This document shows positions 1 through 6,293 of a stretch of 6,767 bases of DNA, piece after piece (position 1 is the first letter of the stretch; each line of letters opens with the position of its first letter). Position numbers and translations under genes: made by a program. The notes under the pieces were generated by a model that was given only the letters and a program-made list of their open reading frames with translations, searched no databases and was not told where the DNA came from. The stretch is from assembly GCA_052148715.1 (NCBI GenBank), contig JBKQHQ010000169.1, positions 1 through 6,767 on the forward strand, written 5' to 3'. Source of the stretch: JBKQHQ01 sp052148715 (lineage in GTDB: Bacteria > Pseudomonadota > Alphaproteobacteria > Rhizobiales > Xanthobacteraceae).

Positions 1-106
1 GCAAGTCACCAGAATAGGGTCTTGGCATCGTTCCCCCTCGAAAATCGAATCAAGGCGGCTAGCCTCGCTCATTGACAAGCCGTTGGGAATCCTCCCGATT
101 CAATCC

Positions 107-123
107 GAGCGGAAAATGCTCTA
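107..123 (-). repeat. TAGAGC-N3-TTCCGCTC palindromic element, left copy
   Basis: Read on the minus strand this is TAGAGCATTTTCCGCTC. It matches the element at 6643-6659 on the plus strand (TAGAGCGGATTCCGCTC) at 14 of 17 positions, in inverted orientation. The GAGC/GCTC arms can pair. It lies about 30 bp beyond the stop codon of the fatty-acid gene relic, as expected of an intergenic repeat. My impression that such short elements are widespread between rhizobial genes is from memory and not tested here. The rest of 1-152 contains no gene I can support. Confidence 0.4.
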
Positions 124-152
124 AGTATGAGATCGACAACGCTTTTTGTCTT

Positions 153-1690
153 TCAGATGATCAGATGCACGGATAACGGCTCATCATCGCTGACGCCGAG
201 GGCGCGGTAGCTCACTTCGAGCGCGGCGGAAGGCGTCGGCGACGCAATGGCGTCGCGGATTGCGGCATCGATACTGCCGATCACCTCGGCGCTCAGGCGT
301 TGTCCGCTCGCGCCCGTCGGCTCGATCGGCGCCCGCGGCGCGATGACCACAGTGCCGTCGTATCGTGGCCGTACATAGCTCTTGAGCACATGCGCGCGGG
401 CAATCGCCGCCTCGATCAGCTGCGGAAAGTCATCGGCGAGCGCCTCGATCGTGCCGAGCGCGTGCGGCGCCGGCGGCCGCTCGGCGCGACGCATCATGTT
501 GTGGAATTCGGGCGCTGCCTGCGGCCAGCGGCAATAGGGGACGACCATGGCGCCCAGTCCCGGTGCAATGCCGAGCAGGATCTCCGGCAGTTGCAGCCGA
601 GCACCCCTCGTCGCCAGGATGGCGTAGCAGCGTAGCGCGAGGTCGAGTCCGGCGCCGAGGCCATGCCGTTGCGCGCGGCGACTACCCGCTTGCGCATGCC
701 GTCGAGATGCACGAGCAATCGCGCGCATATTGCGCCGGGCTCGCGCGTCGCCGAGCGCGGCGGGACTGGCCCATGTCGGCGCCGGAGCAGTAGGCGCGCG
801 GGTCGTAACCGGTCGGGACGAAGCCCACGGCCTCGGCCTCGAGCGGGCGGATGATCGTCAGAATCTCGTCGGTCAGCTCGTAGTGCAGCGTGTTGAGCGC
901 CTCGGGCCGGCGCAACGCTACGATCTTGACACCTTCCATGTCGTCGAGCAGCACGTGACGATAAAAGCCTTGGTACTCGGCGAGCTTCGGCGTGGCGCCG
1001 GTGATGCGTCCGACCTCGGCGGCGCCGATCCGCCGCATCAGATCGATCGGTCCGGATTTGAGAGCCGGCAGCCGAGCTCGAAATCGGCGGGCTCGCCGAT
1101 GTTGCGGTCGAGGATGTCGGCCGCCTCGGAGATCAGGACGCCAAGTATGCGGTCGTACCATCGCCGCGGTCTTGGTCTCGACCTCGATCGCTTGCCGGGC
1201 GCCACGATCCGCCAGGTCTCGACCGAGCGAAAGATCGGCGCCGGCCGGTAGTGCTCGCCTCCTCGGCCGCCCGCAGCGTATTGGTCTCGATGACGATCGG
1301 ATTGCCGCGAGGTTGAGGACAGAAGAGCTGACCGGCCTGGACGAACTCCGACAGAACGTTGTCGCTCTCGGCGGCGGTTGCTTGATCGAGCAGATGGGCG
1401 GCTTCGTTGCACCAATTGTCTGATACCCGGTCGAGCGTGAAGCAGGGCAGGTCCGCAATTTCGAGCGGCACCCTGCCGGTCCGGCAGAACATCGCGCGCA
1501 GATCCGCGAGTACCGCCGAATGGAGCTTTGGGCAGCTGGATGACCTCGACCACCGCATTGTGCCAGGCCGGCGCGAATAAGTGCGCGACCGTTGGCCGGT
1601 TCGGGTGTTCAAGCTCGGAGAACATGCGCGCCGCCGGCAGCGAGCTCGTGTTCGACGTAATCAGCGCGAGCGGAATCGCCGCGGCGCAGC
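153..1690 (-). pseudogene. Broken 3-hydroxyacyl-CoA dehydrogenase / enoyl-CoA hydratase fusion
   Basis: Relic of a two-domain beta-oxidation enzyme that would hydrate an enoyl-CoA and oxidise the 3-hydroxyacyl-CoA with NAD in the cytoplasm. Read from 1690 downwards, the pieces are: ITSNTSS with the end of the NAD-binding domain (about 1690-1530); the dehydrogenase C-terminal region containing DNWCNEAAHLLDQA and GNPIVIETN (about 1510-1280); ILGVLISEAADILDR (about 1140); then a hydratase domain with the oxyanion-hole segment YCSGADM (about 790), LGAGLDLALRC (about 650) and PEILLGIAPGLGAM (about 560), ending at a TGA at 153. The pieces fall in all three minus frames, so I count at least eight frameshifts. 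The Rossmann GxGxxG start is missing, so the 5' end is truncated near 1690. The dehydrogenase-first order is opposite to FadB/FadJ and resembles the fused crotonyl-CoA hydratase / hydroxybutyryl-CoA dehydrogenases. No function is expected. Only the last frame (about 153-650) is open over a long stretch. Confidence 0.88.
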
Positions 1691-1699
1691 GTCATGCAC

Positions 1700-1880
1700 G
1701 TGTTTTGTGCAGACGCTGACGATGATCGCGCTCTTTTTTTCTCGGTTGTGGCGAGTGAGTGGCTTGATCATCCGTTGCAGCAAGTTGCGACAGCCAACGT
1801 CGAGGTAATAGGTCTTTTATGGTGCGATACTACCTTTGACGCCGCGCTATTGACTTTGAATGCAACAACCAAATTTAACG
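1700..1880. other. Gene-free AT-richer stretch
   Basis: Base composition shifts to AT-richer DNA just upstream of the truncated end of the dehydrogenase relic, which marks a recombination boundary near 1690-1740. A 97-codon plus-strand frame (1694-1987) crosses this stretch, but it shows no family motif and no convincing ribosome binding site, and it runs into the next ORF. I do not call it a gene. The segment leads into the left flank of the short terminase-module copy. Confidence 0.4.
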
Positions 1881-1970
1881 TTCAGTATGATTTAGAGCTG
1901 TGCTTTGGTTCAGAATCTGGGTTTTTAGGTTCTTGGTCGAAGTTACAGCCAACACCAAGGACTAGGACAG

Positions 1971-2258
1971 ATGGGAAAGAAACTTGACCGCGAAGGGATC
2001 GCCAACAGGAACCCTCACCGCAAAACGAGAGTTAAGCGTTCGACCAGAGTTAAGCGTTCGACCAGCGGGAAACCGGAAGAACGCCTTAAGGACGTCGACA
2101 GCTTAGAGACCGACCTGCGCGACCAAAACAACTTGCAACTAGAAAAACCTCCGACCCGTGGAACTTGGTGCGGCACCCTCGGGAATGGGCGACCGTTCGG
2201 CCCGACAGAGGCTTCGCGCTATGTTAGCCCCCGCATTATTGTCAAGAGGGGGTGGTGA
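1971..2258 (+). CDS. DUF5681 N-terminus fused in frame to a terminase C-terminal tail
   Basis: A 95-aa ORF, probably the product of an internal deletion in a DUF5681-terminase gene pair. Once a duplicated RVKRST (see 2028-2063) is removed, residues 1-52 align without gaps to residues 1-46 of the DUF5681 protein encoded at 4373, with 18 identities in 46. The shared residues include NP, TR, TSG.P..R.K and T.LR. At DNA level, AGACCGACCTGCGCGA (2107-2122) matches 4491-4506 with one mismatch. Residues 59-95 (KPPTRGTW to RIIVKRGW) match the last 37 residues of the terminase at 24 positions. No ATPase or nuclease motif remains. An AGGAC lies about 4 nt before the ATG, a weak but possible ribosome binding site. 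The product would be small and very basic at the N-terminus. Expression is uncertain; it may simply be a relic that has stayed open. Confidence 0.72.
   Translation: MGKKLDREGIANRNPHRKTRVKRSTRVKRSTSGKPEERLKDVDSLETDLRDQNNLQLEKPPTRGTWCGTLGNGRPFGPTEASRYVSPRIIVKRGW
2028..2063 (+). repeat. 18-bp perfect tandem duplication
   Basis: AGAGTTAAGCGTTCGACC occurs twice back to back (2028-2045 and 2046-2063), adding one extra RVKRST to the basic N-terminal part of the fusion ORF. Being a multiple of three, it leaves the frame open. The full-length DUF5681 gene has only one equivalent unit (RFKPGT), so the duplication arose in the short copy. The two units are identical, which suggests a recent event. Confidence 0.9.
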
Positions 2259-2320
2259 AAAATTAGCCTCGCCAAGCTGTTGATCGAGGATGCGGCATTG
2301 ACTGAAGCGATTGCATAGAA

Positions 2321-2371
2321 ATTTTGCTGTTTGATATCGTGAACCCGGCCCGGCGGCGCGCGCTTTTTTGA
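2321..2371 (+). other. Relic of the conserved LFDI-NP micro-ORF, copy A
   Basis: In the right flank of the short module, the frame reads ILLFDIVNPARRRALF and then TGA. It corresponds to MPLFDIMNPVGGAAC-stop at 6359-6406 in the long copy. The start codon is ATT here rather than ATG, so this version is unlikely to be translated efficiently. In both copies the TGA overlaps an AAGGAG sequence. Confidence 0.4.
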
Positions 2372-2387
2372 AGGAGCGCGTCGAGGG

Positions 2388-3128
2388 TCACGTCGTGGTC
2401 ATCCGGAACCGCGCCGTTCGCCCTGCCGTAGCGGGTGCATTAGAGCTAGGGTTCTGACTCTTACGTTTGTTCCGCACGGGCGCGACTTTTTCGCGAATTT
2501 CACCCGCCGATTTGGTCCAGACGAAGGGTTTTGGGGCGGCGTCGTGGTTATCCGGGTAGTCTACGATGGCACTTTGCAACTCGGCGCCGCTTTTGAAGGC
2601 GCCGCGGCGAATGCGGTTTCGGGTGATCTCGGCAAAGAAGCGCTCGACCATGTTGAGCCAGGAGGCCGAGGTCGGGGTGAAGTGCAAGATGAAAGCGGCG
2701 ATGCGCTTTGAGCCAACGCTTTACACCAGGCGTCTTGTGGGGTGGCATAGTTGTCGACGATCAGATGGAGGTCGAGATCGGCGAGGGTCCGTTGGTCGAT
2801 CAGCTTGAGAAAGTGCAGTAATTCTCGGTGCCTGTGGCGTGGCATGCCAGCGCCGATGACCTTACCGTCAGCATGTTCAGCGCCGCGAACAAGGTCGTGG
2901 TGCCATTGCGCTTGTAGTCGTGGGTCATGGTGCCGGCGCGGCCCCTCTTCATGGGCAACCCGGGTTAGGTGCGATCGAGGGCTTGGATTTGGCTCTTCTC
3001 GTCGACGCAAGGGACCAGCGCCTTATCTAAAGGATTGAGATAGAGCCCGACCACGTCCTCCACCTTGGCAGCGAAGTTCCGGTCGCGCGCACGGTTGCTG
3101 CAGCTTGCACTTGGCCAAAATTCGAGAT
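2388..3128 (-). pseudogene. IS630-family transposase, frameshifted and N-terminally truncated
   Basis: DDE transposase of the IS630/Tc1-mariner group, which inserts at TA dinucleotides. Pieces read from 3128 downwards: RILAKCKLQ; RNFAAKVEDVVGLYLNP; CVDEKSQIQALDRT; a TAA stop at 2967-2965 where Gln is usual; PGLPMKRGRAGTMTHDYKRN; VIGAGMPRHRHRELLHFLKL; LHLIVDNYAT; KTPGVKRWLKAH; then HFTPTSASWLNMVERFFAEI and KPFVWTKSAGEI. The catalytic triad codons survive (Asp at 3003-3001, Asp at 2755-2753, Glu at 2645-2643), but the frame changes near 2867, 2747 and 2690. The usual N-terminal helix-turn-helix half is absent, and similarity ends near 3128, where a different sequence begins. The last ~18 codons before the stop at 2388 (SSNAPATAG onward) read out of the element into the neighbouring flank. 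The gene cannot make an active transposase. Confidence 0.9.
2441..2460. mobile_element. Probable IS630 end next to its TA target
   Basis: The sequence TA followed by GAGCTAGGGTTCTGACTC sits where the similarity between the two module right flanks stops (last shared AGCGGGT at 2430-2436) and where the transposase coding sequence begins on the minus strand. This is the position and target dinucleotide expected of an IS630 terminus. The other end was lost with the N-terminal half of the transposase, so no partner inverted repeat can be matched in the window. Confidence 0.4.
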
Positions 3129-3131
3129 GCC

Positions 3132-3190
3132 TCCATACTGCAGCAGGACTAGATCGATACCAGCATCGCGCGCGGCAGGCGGTTGGTCGT
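3132..3190 (+). pseudogene. Fragment of a TraA/RecD-type helicase (motif VI)
   Basis: The plus frame through 3138 reads ILQQD, a stop (3150-3152), then IDTSIARGRRLVVLVGQK. This aligns without gaps with the end of Ti-type TraA relaxase-helicases and RecD-like helicases, which commonly read LLQRNL(I/L)YTAITRGRRLVVLVGQK. The Arg-Gly-Arg-Arg run is the helicase motif VI arginine-finger region. Similarity stops after GQK, and the frame carries a stop codon, so only about 20 codons of a conjugation gene remain. It directly abuts the broken end of the IS630 relic. The call rests on one short motif. Confidence 0.42.
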
Positions 3191-3947
3191 GCTGGTCGGG
3201 CAGAAGCCGATCCCTTTCCGCAGGTGGCCCGTCTCGATTCGGCCGATCGGCTGGCGGAGTTGAACCGTGGTGATCCCAGATTTTCTGTGGGAACCGCAGG
3301 TGCGGCGCTGGATCGCGGGGTCGAGCTGGCCTGGACGCTGCTTGCTTTCGACAGTTTGCGGGCGCTGCGCTAGGAGCCATCGGCCGATCGGACCGCGTCC
3401 GGATGGTCAATAATCTCGCCGCCGCCGAGATCGACGGCTCGGTGGCGCACGACACCTTGATCCCTCCTACGGCAAGCATAGGTCATGATGACCTACCGCT
3501 GATGCCGATCGGCAACCTGTCGCGCGCCGGTCGCCGAGCTGCGCAAGATCATAGAATGGTCGCACAACGAACCCGACTTCTTGCCCTTGCATGCCGTTCG
3601 CTTGTCGCGCAGGCAGCCAAGCTGGAGCGCGAACGGCACGGCACCTTGGTGGCGACCCCTTGGGGAAATAGATGTTAAGCGATGCTCGGCAATTCGGCTT
3701 ACCCGCGATCTTTTTTCATCTTGCGTTTTGGCATACGGATCTTTGGTATTTGGCTCGACCCCTTGCTCGTCTCCTGGCAGCAGCCAGACGCCGGCGTTGT
3801 GCTTCGGTCGCTATCGGCTTTTTGCAAGCGACTGGCAAACCAGCGAGATGCTGACACTGCTGGGCACCATCCCGCAGCCCGCCATGTTCACGGGGGCGTG
3901 GGACAGGTCGGCCTATGCCATGCAGGCGCGCATCATGTGCCCCTTTG
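3191..3947. other. Eroded region without an assignable gene
   Basis: Every frame in this stretch is short or breaks into pieces. Protein-like fragments occur in different plus frames, for example AELRKIIEWSHNEPDFLP (about 3535), SLVAQAAKLERERHGTL (about 3600), FGIRIFGIWLDPLLVSWQQP (about 3730) and MLTLLGTIPQPAMF (about 3850). The alternation suggests one or more plus-strand genes that have collected frameshifts. I do not recognise a family in any fragment. The long minus-strand frame 3027-3479 covers the IS630 relic only in the wrong frame and is not a gene. Confidence 0.35.
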
Positions 3948-4094
3948 ATGCGGTTCGGACTGCTGGAGCTCCGCAGCGAAAAAATTCCCGATATCAAGGT
4001 CGCAGCGCGGCATTTCTATCGCAAGGCCGCACTATTCGATCGACTGCTCGCGTTCGCTGTCAAAATGGAACTCCCCAGCGCCGCCCGCCACTAA
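3948..4094 (+). CDS. 48-aa hypothetical protein or 3' remnant
   Basis: The frame MRFGLLELRSEKIPDI...KMELPSAARH ends at TAA 4092-4094. Its composition looks like a real protein: a mixed helical pattern with alternating charged and aliphatic residues. This is the most gene-like frame between 3200 and 4370. No ribosome binding site is evident before the ATG. The same frame is open back to 3855 with poorer composition, so it is more likely the surviving C-terminus of a decayed longer gene than an independent small gene. A terminator-like structure follows about 130 bp downstream. I do not recognise the family. Confidence 0.3.
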   Translation: MRFGLLELRSEKIPDIKVAARHFYRKAALFDRLLAFAVKMELPSAARH

Positions 4095-4225
4095 CGAGAT
4101 CATTTTAGCAGCGGCGATCGGCCCTTTTCGGGGACCGAAGACGGTCAAATCACACAAGATCGAAACAAAAGCTGCCCAACAAGACCGGTCGTCATCCGTT
4201 TAACGGTATTATAATGCCGGCCGAC

Positions 4226-4258
4226 CGGCGGCGCGCCGCCGCATATTGTTTTTTTTTT
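4226..4258 (+). terminator. Palindrome plus T10, terminator-like
   Basis: CGGCGGCGCGCCGCCG (4226-4241) is a perfect 16-bp palindrome that can fold into a 6-bp GC stem with a CGCG loop. After CATATTG comes a run of ten T (4249-4258). This has the form of an intrinsic terminator for plus-strand transcription arriving from the decayed genes upstream. It would isolate the DUF5681-terminase pair, which starts 115 bp later. The 7-nt gap between stem and T-run is longer than ideal. Confidence 0.5.
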
Positions 4259-4290
4259 GGACACGACCAGTTGTAGACCCAGATGAAGTT

Positions 4291-4333
4291 TTCAGTGTGA
4301 ATGTAAAAGTTGTCCTCAGTTCGGAGTCTAGGG
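4291..4333 (+). promoter_or_regulatory. Upstream block conserved between both module copies
   Basis: Two short blocks, TTCAGTGTGA and GTTCGGAGTCTAGGG, are shared with 1881-1921 at nearly equal spacing (28 nt here, 27 nt there). They lie 40 nt before the start of the DUF5681 gene. The position between a terminator-like hairpin and the first gene makes this the likely promoter or operator region. I see no convincing -35/-10 pair, so the regulatory role is inferred from conservation and position only. Confidence 0.35.
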
Positions 4334-4372
4334 TGGAAAGTTGGAGTCAACAAAAAACAATCATAGGTTAAA

Positions 4373-4828
4373 ATGAGTCAAAAACATGATGCCGACTACG
4401 TCGGCTACAAGAATCCGCCCCTGCAAACAAGGTTCAAGCCCGGCACCAGCGGAAATCCGAAGGGGCGTCCCAAGGGCGTTCGTAACTTCAAGACCGAGCT
4501 GCGCGAGGAACTCGGCGAGCTGATCGCCGTTCGCGACGGCGATCGCGAACGCAAGATCTCGAAGCAGCGCGCCTTTATCAAGGCGCTGGTCGGCTTGGCG
4601 CTCGAGGGCGACTTGCGCGCCGCCACTATCCTATCGTCCCTGTGCGCCCGGGTCTTCGGCAGCGAGGCCGAAGAGGAGGCAAGCGTCGGGGTCGAGCCGG
4701 ATGATCGGCACATCCTCGAAGCATTCGTCGCGCGCGAGCTCAAGCGCCACCCCGACGGCGCGCTATCGGTTGACGATCCGGCTGCGGCTTTAAACGATGG
4801 GGCAAGCGATGCTAATGAGGAGGAGTGA
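4373..4828 (+). CDS. DUF5681 domain protein, possible small-terminase partner
   Basis: 151-aa soluble protein with a DUF5681 domain at about residues 10-95. The signature GYKNPPLQTRFKPGTSG followed by NPKGRPKG (residues 11-35) opens the domain, and a helical segment (KISKQRAFIKALVGLALEGDLRAA, residues 61-84) closes it. The rest is an acidic C-terminal tail ending in NEEE. DUF5681 genes commonly sit directly upstream of phage-type large terminases, so a role in DNA recognition or as a small terminase subunit is plausible, but I know of no proof. The ATG at 4373 is preceded by a weak ATAGG. It is supported by the matching start of the homologous ORF at 1971. The 3' end overlaps the terminase start by 32 nt, which implies translational coupling. 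The basic N-terminus suits nucleic-acid contact. Confidence 0.87.
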   Translation: MSQKHDADYVGYKNPPLQTRFKPGTSGNPKGRPKGVRNFKTELREELGELIAVRDGDRERKISKQRAFIKALVGLALEGDLRAATILSSLCARVFGSEAEEEASVGVEPDDRHILEAFVARELKRHPDGALSVDDPAAALNDGASDANEEE

Positions 4829-6293
4829 ATTCCAGTCGCTGCTGCGGACCAACTTCCAGTCGTTCGTGCGCAAGGCTCACGCAGAGCTCAATTCCGGCGA
4901 GAAGCTCGGAGACGAGCCCTACATCGACCACATCTGCGACGGGCTCGTCGAGTGCGGGCCTCGCAGCGGCGGGCGGCTCGTCATCAACCTTCCCCCGGGC
5001 CACGCTAAAACCTTCATCATCACGATCTGTTTCGCAGCATGGACGCTCGCGCATCATCCCTCGGCCAAGATCATCATCGTGACGTGCGGCGAGCACCTCG
5101 CCAAAGACATCGCCTATAAGGTGCGGGAAATCCTGCGGCAGCCGTGGTTCAAGGAAATCTTCGATACCCGGGTCGCCAAGGACCGCTCGAGCGTCCTCGA
5201 TTTTGCGACGACCGATGGGGGAGCGCTATTCGCCACGTCTTTCGGCAGCAAGATCACCGGACGCCGCGCCGACCTGATTATTGTCGATGATCCGCTGGAC
5301 ATCGGCGATGCCTCGAACATCGAGGAGATCGAGCGCGTCAACAATCTCTTCGACACGGTGCTCGTCTCCCGCTTAAATAATCCGAAGAGGGGCTCTATCA
5401 TCATTGTCGCCCATCGGCTGCATGAGAATGACCTTTCCGCACACGTCCTCGCGGACGAGGACTCGGACTGGAAGAGTGTCATGCTGCCTCTGATCGCAAC
5501 GAATGCCACGGAACACGGAAACTGGCATCGCAAGGCGGGCGAGTTGCTACGGCCAAACGCCTTTTCGCTGCGCGATGTCGAGCGGCTGCGTCGCAACACG
5601 GTCAATCCCGACTTCGAGACATTGTATCAACAGGATCCGAGCGGCGGATTCAAGAACCGGATCAAAGCCGCCGATTTCGCGACATTTTCCGCGCGGGAGG
5701 TGCCCGACGCACCGGTGGTGCTCAGCATCGATCCCGGCCAGTCCGGCGGGTCGAAGAACAGCTGCAGCGTCATCCAGGCATGGTGCGTCAAGGGCGAGGA
5801 GTTCTTCTTGCTCGAGCAATGGCGAGAACAAGCGCGCTTCAAGGAATTTCGCTCGGCGTACCTGCGATTCATCACGCATTTCAGACCGAGCGCGGTCTTG
5901 GTCGAAGCGACCGGGCAAGGCCCTTCGCTTCTGGACTCCATCAAGCGGAAGCCATGGATGCGGTTGGAAGAAATAGTCCCGGATGGTCGCAGCAAGGTAG
6001 CGCGACTGCGCGAGCATATCCCGCTGATCTGCGCCCGCCGGATACGGCTGCCTGAGGCTGCGCCCTGGCGTATCGATTATGTCGAGGAGCTCGTCGGGTT
6101 TCCGTCGGGATGGTTTGACGATCAAGTCGATGCCACGACCCAGTATCTCGACTGGATTGCGACCAACCCGCCACTCAAGAAGCCTCCAGCCCGTGGAAAC
6201 TGGCGCGGCACCCTCTCGTCTAGGCAGGAGTTCGGCGGGACGGAAGCGGGGCGCTTTGTCGGCCCCCGTATTATCGTGGGAAGGGGGTGGTAG
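4797..6293 (+). CDS. terL: Phage-type terminase large subunit (ATPase-nuclease)
   Basis: 498-aa terminase large subunit, the DNA-packaging motor that cuts concatemeric DNA and pumps it into a prohead. Visible motifs: Walker A LPPGHAKT (residues 65-72), Walker B LIIVDDP (160-166), coupling motif IIIVAHRLHENDL (201-213), and the linker LYQQDPSGGF (276-285). Then comes an RNase H-like nuclease domain with LSIDPGQSGG (first Asp, residue 312), VLVEATGQG (Glu370) and DDQVDATTQYL (acidic pair at 441-442 and Asp445). Length is normal and no lesion is seen, so it looks functional. The C-terminal 37 residues, ending RIIVGRGW, recur in the short ORF ending at 2258. ATG 4797 gives the longest form. ATG codons at 4809 and 4815 are also possible; none has a clear Shine-Dalgarno, which fits coupling to the upstream gene. 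No portal, capsid or protease gene follows in the window. Confidence 0.93.
   Translation: MGQAMLMRRSEFQSLLRTNFQSFVRKAHAELNSGEKLGDEPYIDHICDGLVECGPRSGGRLVINLPPGHAKTFIITICFAAWTLAHHPSAKIIIVTCGEHLAKDIAYKVREILRQPWFKEIFDTRVAKDRSSVLDFATTDGGALFATSFGSKITGRRADLIIVDDPLDIGDASNIEEIERVNNLFDTVLVSRLNNPKRGSIIIVAHRLHENDLSAHVLADEDSDWKSVMLPLIATNATEHGNWHRKAGELLRPNAFSLRDVERLRRNTVNPDFETLYQQDPSGGFKNRIKAADFATFSAREVPDAPVVLSIDPGQSGGSKNSCSVIQAWCVKGEEFFLLEQWREQARFKEFRSAYLRFITHFRPSAVLVEATGQGPSLLDSIKRKPWMRLEEIVPDGRSKVARLREHIPLICARRIRLPEAAPWRIDYVEELVGFPSGWFDDQVDATTQYLDWIATNPPLKKPPARGNWRGTLSSRQEFGGTEAGRFVGPRIIVGRGW

Larger units (their letters stand above)
1881..2436 (+). repeat. Short copy (A) of the DUF5681-terminase module
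   Basis: This segment aligns at both ends with the full-length module at 4291-6480. Left flank: TTCAGTATGA (1881) matches TTCAGTGTGA (4291), and GTTCAGAATCTGGG (1908) matches GTTCGGAGTCTAGGG (4319). Both lie at similar distances before the start codons at 1971 and 4373. Coding ends: the first ~46 aligned codons match the DUF5681 gene, and the last ~37 codons match the end of the terminase gene. Right flank: CTCGCCAAGC, GCTGTTTGATATC, the TGA-AAGGAG overlap, GTCGTGG and AGCGGGT all have counterparts between 6320 and 6480. The central ~1.65 kb is absent. The right flank ends where the IS630 relic begins. Confidence 0.8.

Noticed and set aside
1..124. Open plus frame from the left edge to the TAA at 122-124
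   Set aside because: About 40 codons with no recognisable motif, crossing the palindromic element at 107-123; too weak to call a partial gene.
300..1423. Long plus-strand frames (300-635, 730-1251, 992-1423)
   Set aside because: They are antisense shadows of the GC-rich fatty-acid enzyme relic; the minus strand shows clear 3HCDH and hydratase motifs, and the plus frames are arginine-rich with no motif.
1694..1987. 97-codon plus-strand ORF
   Set aside because: No family motif and no convincing ribosome binding site. It crosses the conserved upstream block of the module copy and overlaps the start at 1971, so it is more likely a chance frame in AT-richer DNA.
3065..3373. 102-codon plus-strand ORF
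   Set aside because: It lies over the IS630 end and the helicase scrap in a frame different from both, and shows no family motif.
3027..3479. 150-codon minus-strand ORF
   Set aside because: It covers the IS630 region in the wrong frame (the real VVGLYLNP frame is different) and is proline/arginine-rich like a shadow.
4405..4743. Minus-strand ORF opposite DUF5681
   Set aside because: Antisense shadow of a well-supported domain gene; serine/arginine-rich composition.
5114..6125. Minus-strand ORFs opposite the terminase (5114-5605, 5547-6125, 5627-5995)
   Set aside because: The plus strand holds an intact terminase with ordered motifs; the antisense frames have no independent support.
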